This document shows positions 36,077-45,611 of a DNA stretch of 64,000 nt, piece by piece. Source of the stretch: Polynucleobacter sphagniphilus (GTDB lineage: Bacteria > Pseudomonadota > Gammaproteobacteria > Burkholderiales > Burkholderiaceae); assembly GCF_001953355.1 (NCBI RefSeq), contig NZ_MPIY01000003.1, forward strand, positions 124,001-188,000, read 5' to 3'. Positions within the stretch are counted from its first letter, which is position 1; the number at the start of each line of letters is the position of its first letter. The notes beneath the pieces are model-generated. The model ran no database searches and was not told the DNA's origin. It saw only the letters and a program-made list of their open reading frames with translations. Position numbers and translations under genes: made by a program.

Positions 36077-37450
36077 TTGCAGACAGAACATACTGGCTTA
36101 AAACGCCATCTCAAAGTACGCCATATTCGCTTGATGGCTTTGGGATCGACTATCGGTGTGGGATTGTTTTTAGGGTCCGCAAGCGCGATTCAAATTGCTG
36201 GACCATCCATCCTCCTTGCTTATCTACTAGCGGGAATTGTTGCCTTTATCGTCTTGCGAACTCTGGGCGAGATGGCAGTGCATGAGCCGGTTGCGGGCTC
36301 TTTTGCAGCATATGCAAATACCTATGTGGGACCACTTGCTGGCTATATGGTGGGCTGGGGCTATTGGACCTATTGGATTGTGGTGGGAATTGCCGAGGTA
36401 ACAGCGGTAGGGATTTATATGACGATCTGGTTCCCCGAAATCCCGCAATGGATATGGGCACTCTCATCGATTGTCATGATGGGCTTCATTAATTTAATTG
36501 CGGTCAAGGTGTTTGGTGAGTTTGAGTTTTGGTTTGCCTTGATCAAAGTCGTAGCAATTGTTGCCATGATTGCCTTAGGTGGTGCGGTCATTTTCTTTGG
36601 CTTTACCAATGATTGGCAGCCCCTGGGATTTGATAATTTGTGGCTGCATGGGGGATTTTTTCCAAACGGCTTTACTGGAATGCTCTTGTCCTTGCAAATG
36701 GTTCTATTTGCCTATGTTGGTATAGAGATGATTGGGTTATCAGCTGGTGAGGCCGAAAATCCGCAAAAAACGATTCCAATGGCAATTGATTCACTCGCTT
36801 GGCGAATCTTGATCTTTTACATGGGTGCAATCTTAGTCATTCTCGCGATTTTTCCCTGGAATGAAGTGGGTCAACACGGTAGCCCATTTGTGGTGATGTT
36901 TGAGCGTATCGGATTACGTGAGGCTGCGGGGGTCATTAATTTTGTGGTCATCACTGCGGCACTGTCTTCATGTAATGCCGGCATTTTTAGCGGCGGTCGT
37001 CTCTTATATGCTTTATCCGTCAATGGTTATGCCCCGGCACCTTTTGCAAAGCTCTCAAAGTATGGTGTGCCTCATCGTGCTGTCATGACCACTGTGGCAA
37101 TTTGCATGACTGGGGTAGTGCTGAACTACTTTGTTCCTGATAAAGCCTTTCAATACATGATGGCCGCCGTAACCTTTGTGGGCTTGATGGTATGGATTGC
37201 CATCTTATTTACACAAATGAAGTTCCGTCATTCATTAACTGGCGAGCAGGTTGCCCAATTGGGTTATCGCGCGCCATGGTGGCCTTATTCCTCGTGGTTT
37301 GCATTGGCATTCATTTTCCTGGTCGTAGTAATGATGGGATTTCATGAGGATGCACGGATCGCTTTGATTTTGGGTCCATGTTTATTAGGGGTGTATCTAG
37401 CTATGTTTTATATCGTTGGCTTACATCGCAAAACGAAATTGAATCGGTAA
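36077..37450 (+). CDS. amino acid permease (APC family)
   Basis: HIRLMALGSTIGVGLFLGSASAIQIAGPSILLAYLLAGI; ...VLRTLGEMAVHEPVAGSFAAYA. Confidence 0.92.
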   Translation: MQTEHTGLKRHLKVRHIRLMALGSTIGVGLFLGSASAIQIAGPSILLAYLLAGIVAFIVLRTLGEMAVHEPVAGSFAAYANTYVGPLAGYMVGWGYWTYWIVVGIAEVTAVGIYMTIWFPEIPQWIWALSSIVMMGFINLIAVKVFGEFEFWFALIKVVAIVAMIALGGAVIFFGFTNDWQPLGFDNLWLHGGFFPNGFTGMLLSLQMVLFAYVGIEMIGLSAGEAENPQKTIPMAIDSLAWRILIFYMGAILVILAIFPWNEVGQHGSPFVVMFERIGLREAAGVINFVVITAALSSCNAGIFSGGRLLYALSVNGYAPAPFAKLSKYGVPHRAVMTTVAICMTGVVLNYFVPDKAFQYMMAAVTFVGLMVWIAILFTQMKFRHSLTGEQVAQLGYRAPWWPYSSWFALAFIFLVVVMMGFHEDARIALILGPCLLGVYLAMFYIVGLHRKTKLNR

Positions 37451-37470
37451 TTCAAATAAAGGAGATGGGA

Positions 37471-38589
37471 ATGATTATTGGCGTACCTCAAGAAGTAAAA
37501 AATAACGAGTTTCGCGTTGGTCTCACACCAGGCAATGTGAGCGGTTTGTGTAGGCAAGGGCATGCTGTTTTAGTGCAACGTGGCGCAGGCGCACAAATTG
37601 GTTTAAGCGATGAGTCTTACCGTATTGCAGGAGCAACATTGATTAATAGCGCTGCCGAGGTTTACAGCAAAGCAGAGATGGTGGTGAAGGTAAAAGAGCC
37701 GCAAGCGCAGGAGTGCGCCATGTTGCGCGAAGATCAAATTCTTTTTACTTATTTGCACTTAGCTCCAGACCCAATGCAAACGAAAGCATTAATCAGTTCT
37801 GGCGCGAGCTGCATTGCTTATGAAACTGTGACCGGACAAGGTGGTGGGTTACCACTCTTAGCGCCCATGAGTGAAGTGGCAGGTCGCATGGCTATACAAG
37901 CCGCGGCCGCTCATTTAGAAAAAACCAATGGAGGTTTGGGTATTTTGATGGCAGGAGTGCCTGGAGTATCGGCCGCTAAGGTGGTCATTCTAGGTGCGGG
38001 TGTAGTGGGTCGTAACGCATTGCAAATGGCTACTGGAATGGGGGCTGATGTTTGTATTTTTGATCGTGATATTGAACGCCTGCGACAAATTGATTTTCTC
38101 TATGGCAATCGGGTAAGAACCTATTACTCAGATTCCTTATTGATCGAACAAGAGCTCATGGCCGCTGATGTAGTGATTGGAGCCGTTTTATTACCAGGTG
38201 CTGCAGCGCCCAAATTGGTAAGTGCAGAACTGATTCGAAAAATGAAAACGGGAGCTGTCGTAGTAGATGTGGCGATCGATCAGGGTGGATGTTTTGAAAC
38301 ATCCAAGCCAACAACGCATGCTGACCCTACATTTTTAGTTGATGGCGTTGTGCATTATTGCGTTGCCAATATGCCAGGCGCAGTTGCTAGAACCTCCACC
38401 TTTGCATTGACTAATGCTACTTACCCCTTTGTTGAGGCGCTAGCTAATCAGGGAATGATGCGTGCACTCTCTACAAACTATCACTTGAGGGATGGTTTAA
38501 GTGTGCATCGAGGTGTTCTCACGTCTGAGCCGGTAGCGCAGGCTCAATCCTTGAGTTTTGTGCCGGCTGAGGTGCTCTTGGCTGCTTAA
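37471..38589 (+). CDS. ald: alanine dehydrogenase
   Basis: MIIGVPQEVKNNEFRVGLTPGNV; VVILGAGVVGRNALQMATGMGADV; start moved to 37471. Confidence 0.96.
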   Translation: MIIGVPQEVKNNEFRVGLTPGNVSGLCRQGHAVLVQRGAGAQIGLSDESYRIAGATLINSAAEVYSKAEMVVKVKEPQAQECAMLREDQILFTYLHLAPDPMQTKALISSGASCIAYETVTGQGGGLPLLAPMSEVAGRMAIQAAAAHLEKTNGGLGILMAGVPGVSAAKVVILGAGVVGRNALQMATGMGADVCIFDRDIERLRQIDFLYGNRVRTYYSDSLLIEQELMAADVVIGAVLLPGAAAPKLVSAELIRKMKTGAVVVDVAIDQGGCFETSKPTTHADPTFLVDGVVHYCVANMPGAVARTSTFALTNATYPFVEALANQGMMRALSTNYHLRDGLSVHRGVLTSEPVAQAQSLSFVPAEVLLAA

Positions 38590-38670
38590 AGACGGTGATG
38601 CAATCCTTCGCTATTGGCGAATTAGAAATTCATTGATAATGGATTTCTAACTCATTTAGCCAATTGACCT

Positions 38671-39246
38671 ATGGACTTTTCAGCTCTAACCCTTTCTGCA
38701 GGAGTGGTTGCTCTTGCGGAAATGGGTGATAAAACCCAATTACTCTCTCTGATGCTCGCGGCACGCTACCCCAAGCAGGGCCTTGCGATTATTGCTGCCA
38801 TTTTCTTTGCCACCATTGCAAATCATGCCTGCGCTGCCTATCTAGGTCATTGGCTTACTTCTTTTGTCAGTACCGAGGTTTTACGCTGGATATTAAGCGC
38901 TAGCTTTATCGGTATTGGCTTATGGCTTTTGGTGCCTGATGAGATTGATGAGACAGAAGGCTCCAAGGTGGCCAATAGCCCGTTGCAGGTTTTTATGCTG
39001 ACCATAGGCCTTTTTTTCCTAGCTGAAATGGGGGATAAAACCCAAATTGCCACCATTGCCCTGGGTGCACGCTTTAACGATGTATTTTCAGTCACGATTG
39101 GCACTACTTTGGGGATGATGCTAGCCAATGTGCCGGCAGTATGGATTGGCCAGAAATTTACCCAAAAGATGCCCATTAAATGGGTTCATGCCATTGCTGC
39201 CATTACCTTCATTGGCATTGGCCTGACTGCATTGATTTGGGGATAA
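38671..39246 (+). CDS. TMEM165/GDT1 (UPF0016) family cation exporter
   Basis: Two EMGDKTQ repeats (LAEMGDKTQLLSLMLAARYP, LAEMGDKTQIATIALGARF). Confidence 0.9.
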   Translation: MDFSALTLSAGVVALAEMGDKTQLLSLMLAARYPKQGLAIIAAIFFATIANHACAAYLGHWLTSFVSTEVLRWILSASFIGIGLWLLVPDEIDETEGSKVANSPLQVFMLTIGLFFLAEMGDKTQIATIALGARFNDVFSVTIGTTLGMMLANVPAVWIGQKFTQKMPIKWVHAIAAITFIGIGLTALIWG

Positions 39247-39272
39247 GCACTTAGGGCGATTAAAATTGCCTT

Positions 39273-41870
39273 ATGAAAACTGATCTTCCCCAGAGCTTTC
39301 GTCGGCTCGAATACCGTCCCCCTAATTTCACTTTTGGAAAAGTTGCACTCGATATTGCCTTAGACCCTGCTCGCACGATCGTCAAGAGTAGCTTGGAGGT
39401 ATTGCCAGGCCCCGAATTCAAACCAGGGGAGCCGCTGGTGCTACAAGGTCAAGAATTAGAATTTGTGAGTCTGCGCATTAACGGGGCAGCGCATCGCCAT
39501 TTCGAATTAAATCCCGAATCAATAACGATTCACTCTCTTCCCAATGAAGGAAGGGAGGCTTTCATGGTAGAAATTATTTCCATCTGTGTGCCTGAGAAAA
39601 ATACATCACTGATGGGTTTGTATGTCTCGAATGGCAATTTCTTTACTCAGTGTGAGGCTGAAGGATTTCGGAAGATTACTTACTTCTTAGATCGCCCTGA
39701 TGTGATGGCCCGTTATACCGTCACATTAAGAGCACGTGAAACTGAATGCCCAGTATTGTTATCGAATGGCAATTTAATCCATAAGGAGAAGTTGCCTAAT
39801 GGTTGGCACAGTGCTGTTTGGGAGGATCCATTTCCTAAGCCATCGTATTTATTTGCATTGGTTGCTGGTAAGTTGGAATGCATTGAGGAAACCATCACCA
39901 CTGGCAGTGGAGCTAAAAAGTTACTGCAAATCTGGGTGGAGCCACATGATCTGAATAAAACCCGTCATGCAATGGATTCTCTAATCGCCTCAATCCACTG
40001 GGATGAAAAGCGCTATGGTCTTGAGCTTGATCTAGAGCGTTTCATGATTGTGGCTGTAGGTGATTTCAATATGGGCGCGATGGAGAACAAAGGCCTCAAT
40101 ATTTTCAATACCAAATATGTATTGGCGCAGCCTGAAACCGCTACCGATGCTGATTTTGCCAATATTGAAAGCGTTGTTGGTCATGAATATTTTCATAACT
40201 GGACTGGTAATCGGGTTACCTGTCAAGATTGGTTTCAGCTTTCTCTAAAAGAGGGTTTAACGGTTTTCCGCGATCAAGAATTTTCAGCCGATCAAATGGG
40301 TAGTGAGTCGGGCAGGGCGGTGAAGCGCATTGAGGACGTGCGTACCTTGCGTCAATTGCAGTTCCCTGAGGACGCAGGTCCCATGGCCCATCCGATTCGC
40401 CCAGATGAGTATCAAGAGATCAATAATTTCTATACCGTCACGGTATATGAGAAGGGCGCAGAAGTGGTGCGCATGTACCAAACCTTGCTTGGCGTTGATG
40501 GCTTTAGAAAAGGTATGGATCTGTATTTCAAGCGCCATGATGGCCAGGCGGTTACCTGCGAGGATTTCCTGGCGGCAATGGCTGATGCAAATGGACGCGA
40601 TCTCACTCAATTTAAAAACTGGTACAGCCAAGCAGGAACGCCCAGAGTGAAGGTGGAGGAACATTACAACGAGGCCAGCAAGCAGTATGTGCTGACGCTC
40701 ACCCAAAGCTCGGCCAAGGTAAATCAACAGCCTTTTCACATTCCACTCAAAATGCGTTTGCTCACTTCAAGCGATGATCAAAAGGAGCAATTGCTTGAGC
40801 TGACCCAAGAGAAGCAAAGCTGGACTTTTGAAAATATCTCGGAGGAGCCTGTGCTCTCGATTAATCGGGGATTCTCAGCGCCGATTATTCTGAACTTTGT
40901 TCAGGATGAGGCAGATTTGTTGACTTTATTTTCTAGCGATGACGATGCATTTAATCGCTGGGAAGCGGGGCAGAAACTTGCCATGCAATTTATCTTAGAT
41001 AATCGCTTGCCTGGTGCCCAGCTAATTGCGGCATATCGCACGCTTCTATTGGATCCTGATTTAGATCCAGCGTTTAAAGAGCTTGCTATGACCTTGCCAG
41101 CTGAGGCATATTTATATGAGCAATGTGCAAGCGTTGACCCACAAAATATTTACAGTGCACGCCGCGCTTTCCGTCATGCCATCGCAACTGAGTTGCGCAT
41201 GGAGTGGGCTGCTTTATATCAACAAATGCAAACGCCTGGTGACTTTAGTCCGGATGGCGTAAGCGCTGGTAAACGTTCCCTGAAAAACTTGGCATTAAGC
41301 ATGTTGCTCGATGCCGATGTGGCAATCTGGTCAGCAATGGCAGTAAATCAATATCAAAATGCCAACAATATGACAGATCGTTATGCCGCATTGTCTGGAT
41401 TGGTGGTGAATGGATCCAAGCAAGCTGGCATCTGTTTGCGAGATTTTTATACTCGCTTTACCGACGATGCATTAGTGATCGATAAATGGTTTGCGCTACA
41501 AGCAAGTCGTCCGCCTATTGCAGGCGTAGAGCCTGCTTTAGTGGATGTCATGCGATTACGGGAGCATGAGGCTTTCAAATTAAATAATCCCAATCGAGTT
41601 CGTAGCGTAATTCATGCATTCTGCATGGGTAACCCTGCTAGTTTTCATCAAGCCGATGGTAGTGGTTATGCATTTTGGGCCGATGCGGTTTTGACTCTTG
41701 ACCCCATTAATCCGCAGGTGGCAGCCAGGTTAGCCCGCGGTTTAGACCGCTGGCGCTTGTTTGCAGAGCCTTATCAAAGCAAAATGCATGCCGCTTTAGA
41801 AAAAGTGGCTGCTAGCAAAACCTTATCAGCGGATGTACGAGAGGTCATTTCCAAGGCCTTGGCTAGTTAA
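39273..41870 (+). CDS. pepN: aminopeptidase N
   Basis: GAMENKGLNIFN; VVGHEYFHNWTGNRVTCQDWFQLSLKEGLTVFRDQEF. Confidence 0.97.
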   Translation: MKTDLPQSFRRLEYRPPNFTFGKVALDIALDPARTIVKSSLEVLPGPEFKPGEPLVLQGQELEFVSLRINGAAHRHFELNPESITIHSLPNEGREAFMVEIISICVPEKNTSLMGLYVSNGNFFTQCEAEGFRKITYFLDRPDVMARYTVTLRARETECPVLLSNGNLIHKEKLPNGWHSAVWEDPFPKPSYLFALVAGKLECIEETITTGSGAKKLLQIWVEPHDLNKTRHAMDSLIASIHWDEKRYGLELDLERFMIVAVGDFNMGAMENKGLNIFNTKYVLAQPETATDADFANIESVVGHEYFHNWTGNRVTCQDWFQLSLKEGLTVFRDQEFSADQMGSESGRAVKRIEDVRTLRQLQFPEDAGPMAHPIRPDEYQEINNFYTVTVYEKGAEVVRMYQTLLGVDGFRKGMDLYFKRHDGQAVTCEDFLAAMADANGRDLTQFKNWYSQAGTPRVKVEEHYNEASKQYVLTLTQSSAKVNQQPFHIPLKMRLLTSSDDQKEQLLELTQEKQSWTFENISEEPVLSINRGFSAPIILNFVQDEADLLTLFSSDDDAFNRWEAGQKLAMQFILDNRLPGAQLIAAYRTLLLDPDLDPAFKELAMTLPAEAYLYEQCASVDPQNIYSARRAFRHAIATELRMEWAALYQQMQTPGDFSPDGVSAGKRSLKNLALSMLLDADVAIWSAMAVNQYQNANNMTDRYAALSGLVVNGSKQAGICLRDFYTRFTDDALVIDKWFALQASRPPIAGVEPALVDVMRLREHEAFKLNNPNRVRSVIHAFCMGNPASFHQADGSGYAFWADAVLTLDPINPQVAARLARGLDRWRLFAEPYQSKMHAALEKVAASKTLSADVREVISKALAS

Positions 41871-41943
41871 GCCTCTTTACTTTTTAATAACAGGGCAAAA
41901 TAGAGTCCATTGCAAGCTATAGCAATCCGAACGGAGAACTTTT

Positions 41944-42954
41944 TTGAACGCATCAACCAACTCAAATATCCAATTTAAACATTACCTTGAGACTTCCAAG
42001 GTGAAGGGCTTAGCTATTCCGGCAGGTTTGCAGCAGTTGCTACTCGCTGTGGCTGACACCTGCACCACCTTAAGTCATGAAGTTGCTCAAGGTGCGCTGA
42101 TTGGATTGTTGGGTTCTGCTGGTACTGGTAATGTGCAGGGTGAGGTTCAGCAAAAGCTTGACATCATTGCAAACGACCTCCTGATTGAAGGTGTGCAAGC
42201 TTGCAAATCATTGGCAGGTTTAGCATCTGAAGAAATGGAGTTGCCTGTGGCAGTGCAGGGTACTGGTGATTATTTGCTCTTATTTGATCCACTTGATGGC
42301 TCTTCCAATATTGATGTCAATGTTTCTATTGGGACTATTTTTTCAATCCTGAAAAAACAAGATCCAACCGCGCCTTTGCAAACAGCTGATTTCTTATTAT
42401 CTGGGCGCCATCAGGTGGCGGCTGGTTATGTTGTTTATGGCCCTCAGACGACCATGGCACTGACATTGGGCGATGGTGTTGTGATGTTTACCTTGAATAA
42501 GGATACTGGCCAGTTTGTATTAATCAAGCATGCAGTACAAATTTCTCCGGCAACTAAAGAGTTCGCTATCAATATGTCGAACATGCGTCATTGGGCCGAG
42601 CCAGTGCGTCGTTATGTAGAAGAATGCCTTGCTGGAGTAAGTGGTGAGCGTGATAAAGACTTCAATATGCGTTGGATTGCTTCAATGGTGGCAGATGTTC
42701 ATCGAGTACTTTCTCGTGGCGGTATTTTTATGTACCCTTGGGATCAACGTGAACCGCACAAGCCAGGTAAGCTGCGTTTAATGTACGAAGCTAATCCAAT
42801 GAGTTTTCTAGTGGAGCAGGCCGGTGGTGCCTCTACTAATGGTGAGCATTTGATTATGGACTTGCAGCCAAGCGATTTGCATGAGCGCGTATCTGTCATG
42901 CTTGGCTCCAAGGATGAGATTGAGCGTTTACAGCGCTATCACGCTAAAGTCTAG
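41944..42954 (+). CDS. fbp: fructose-1,6-bisphosphatase class I
   Basis: [37 protein letters not shown] start. Confidence 0.96.
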   Translation: MNASTNSNIQFKHYLETSKVKGLAIPAGLQQLLLAVADTCTTLSHEVAQGALIGLLGSAGTGNVQGEVQQKLDIIANDLLIEGVQACKSLAGLASEEMELPVAVQGTGDYLLLFDPLDGSSNIDVNVSIGTIFSILKKQDPTAPLQTADFLLSGRHQVAAGYVVYGPQTTMALTLGDGVVMFTLNKDTGQFVLIKHAVQISPATKEFAINMSNMRHWAEPVRRYVEECLAGVSGERDKDFNMRWIASMVADVHRVLSRGGIFMYPWDQREPHKPGKLRLMYEANPMSFLVEQAGGASTNGEHLIMDLQPSDLHERVSVMLGSKDEIERLQRYHAKV

Positions 42955-42987
42955 GGATCATTTTCAGACGCAAAATGTTGGAAATTA

Positions 42988-43018
42988 GAAAGCCCAATCA
43001 ATGATTGGGCTTTTTCTT
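42988..43018. terminator. bidirectional terminator between fbp and cphA'
   Basis: AGAAAGCCCAATCA-atGATTGGGCTTTTTCT hairpin. Confidence 0.82.
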
Positions 43019-43032
43019 ATGCACAAGACAAA

Positions 43033-45603
43033 CTAGGCTTGTACTTTTTCCTTCAGATAGGCTAAAGACTCTTCAACTTGGTCAATCAAGATTAAGCAAA
43101 TATCACCTTCCTCTAAGTCATTCAGGGCAGTGTCAATTGCCAAGAATTCGCCATAAATCTCCTTGACTTGTTTTGCCTTGCTGGCACCAACTAAGCCTTC
43201 TTGAAGCAGTTTTAATACTTCACCATCTTCACGTCCGCGTTGGCATTGATCTTGATACAAAATCACGTTGTCAAAGGCATTGCCCAAGATGCGCGTGAGA
43301 TCGCGAATATCTTCATCACGACGATCGCCTGCACCGCTGATCACGACATGACTCTTTTTGGGTTTAAGAGCTTGTACAGCGCTTGCTAGAGCACGCATGG
43401 CATCGGGGTTGTGTCCATAGTCGGCGATGACTGTTGCGCCCTTATGCTTAAACTGGTTAAAGCGACCAGGTACTGCATTGGCAGTACTTTCAAATGTATT
43501 CAAGCCTCTGGCAATTTTTTCCGCATCCAAACCTAGTGCCCAAGCAGCGCCAATAGATGCCATGGTATTTTCAATCTGGAAGCCCAGTACACCATTTTGC
43601 GTTAAAGGTATTTCGCTGACAGGGAAGCGGAAAAGAACCCGTGATCCTTTTGATGCCACGATGTAAGTGCCATCAAAGTAGATCACTTTTTTGTTCTTAG
43701 CCCGATGTGCGGCAATGACGGGGTGGTGTTGGTCTTGGGCAAAGAAGATGACGCGACCAGTGCAAACGTCACCCATTTTGACAACCATCGGGTCGGTTGC
43801 ATTTAGAACCGCTGCCCCAGTGGGCGCAACGTTTTGCACAATGACGCGTTTGAGAATCGCCAGATCTTCGACACTGGTGATGTAGTTCAAGCCAAGGTGA
43901 TCACCTTCACCAATATTGGTAACCACTGCTACTTCGCAGCGATCAAATCCCAGGCCTTCACGCAGCATTCCGCCACGCGCTGTTTCAAGAACAGCTGCAT
44001 CGGTATCGGGATGCATCAATACATTTCTGGCGCTGCGTGGTCCACTGCAGTCGCCAGAATCAATTAAGTGATTATTGATGTAGACGCCGTCGGTGGTGGT
44101 CATGCCAACACGTAAGCCAGTTTCATTTAATAAATGGGCAATTAAGCGCACGGTAGTGGTTTTACCGTTAGTGCCTGTCACAGCCACCACTGGAATGCGA
44201 CCATCATCACCCAGAGGGAACATCATATTAATAATATCTTCACCGACAGCACGGCTTTTGCCGTATGAGGGTTTAAGATGCATTCTTAGGCCAGGGGCAG
44301 CATTGACTTCAACAATCCCGCCGCCTTGGGATTCCAGGGGTTTATAAATGGCCTCACAAAGAATATCCACTCCAGCAATATCTAAACCAATCATTTGTGC
44401 TGCAGCAATTGCGCTTGCTGCTACATCGGGATGCACATCATCGGTTACATCTGTCGCGGTCCCGCCAGTGCTGAGGTTCGCGTTGTTGCGTAACAAGACG
44501 CGTTCACCTGTTTTGGGAACGTAGTCAGGGGTGAGATTTAGGCCAGCAAGATGAGCAAGTGCAATGTCATCAAAACGAATCTTGGTTAGCGCAGTTGCAT
44601 GACCATCGCCACGCAATGGATTTTTGTTTTCAATTTCAACTAATTGCGCAATGGTGTGGGTGCCATCGCCAACTACTTGAGCAGGCTCGCGTCGGGCTGC
44701 TGCAGCCAAGCGATTACCAACAACCAGTAGACGGTAGTCGGCGCCTGGCAGGTAGCGTTCAACAATCGTTTCCTGTCCAAATGCTTGCGTAACAATAAAG
44801 CCAGCGCGTACCTCTTCTTCGGTTTGAATGTTGGCTACCACCCCTTTACCCTGATTGCCATCTTTTGGTTTGAGCACAATTGGCCCGCCAATTTTTTGGG
44901 CTGCTCTCCAAGCATCGTCGGCATTAGTAACCACTTCACCAATCGGCACAGATACCCCTGCGGCTGCCAGTAAATTTTTAGTTAACTCTTTATCTTGTGC
45001 AATGGCTTCTGCAATCGCACTGGTATTGCTGGTCTCCGCAGCCTGTATACGTTTTTGTTTGCTACCCCAGCCAAACTGCACCATGCTGCCTTCAGTCATA
45101 CGGCGGAAGGGGATGTTGCGCTGAACTGCAGCATCCACAATAGAGCCGGTGCTAGGGCCGAGACGAACATCTTCATACAAGGCTTCAAGTTCTGAGAGTG
45201 CAGCGGCTAAATCAAATGGGGCATTATTTAAGGTTGCCTGAATTAATGCAAAGGCAAAATCAAATGCCATGCGCCCAACAAGTTCCTCGATATATTCGAC
45301 AACAACTTGATAGACGCCTGTTTCTACAGTTTGCACTGTTCTACTAAAGGTCACTGGACAGCCTGCTTGTGCCTGCAATCCTAAAGCAGCGTGCTCAAGA
45401 GCGTGTGCCAAAGAAAGCACCTCACCATGACCTCCGCGACGCATGCTTCCAAGCTGCGGAAAGCGTTCGCGAATCTTGGTTTCAAATTGGGGAATGAGGT
45501 CAATGGAGCGCTCGTTAGCATCGCAAGCAACAATTGCCTCTAAGGAAGTGTGGCGACTCCATAAGTTTGGACCGCGCAACATGCGGATACGGGTGATTTC
45601 CAA
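43033..45603 (-). CDS. cyanophycin synthetase (CphA', second paralogue)
   Basis: ATP-grasp plus Mur ligase domain (VVAVTGTNGKTTTVRLIAHLLNETG; RGPNLWSRH). Confidence 0.9.
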   Translation of the reverse strand: MEITRIRMLRGPNLWSRHTSLEAIVACDANERSIDLIPQFETKIRERFPQLGSMRRGGHGEVLSLAHALEHAALGLQAQAGCPVTFSRTVQTVETGVYQVVVEYIEELVGRMAFDFAFALIQATLNNAPFDLAAALSELEALYEDVRLGPSTGSIVDAAVQRNIPFRRMTEGSMVQFGWGSKQKRIQAAETSNTSAIAEAIAQDKELTKNLLAAAGVSVPIGEVVTNADDAWRAAQKIGGPIVLKPKDGNQGKGVVANIQTEEEVRAGFIVTQAFGQETIVERYLPGADYRLLVVGNRLAAAARREPAQVVGDGTHTIAQLVEIENKNPLRGDGHATALTKIRFDDIALAHLAGLNLTPDYVPKTGERVLLRNNANLSTGGTATDVTDDVHPDVAASAIAAAQMIGLDIAGVDILCEAIYKPLESQGGGIVEVNAAPGLRMHLKPSYGKSRAVGEDIINMMFPLGDDGRIPVVAVTGTNGKTTTVRLIAHLLNETGLRVGMTTTDGVYINNHLIDSGDCSGPRSARNVLMHPDTDAAVLETARGGMLREGLGFDRCEVAVVTNIGEGDHLGLNYITSVEDLAILKRVIVQNVAPTGAAVLNATDPMVVKMGDVCTGRVIFFAQDQHHPVIAAHRAKNKKVIYFDGTYIVASKGSRVLFRFPVSEIPLTQNGVLGFQIENTMASIGAAWALGLDAEKIARGLNTFESTANAVPGRFNQFKHKGATVIADYGHNPDAMRALASAVQALKPKKSHVVISGAGDRRDEDIRDLTRILGNAFDNVILYQDQCQRGREDGEVLKLLQEGLVGASKAKQVKEIYGEFLAIDTALNDLEEGDICLILIDQVEESLAYLKEKVQA

Positions 45604-45611
45604 TTAAGCCC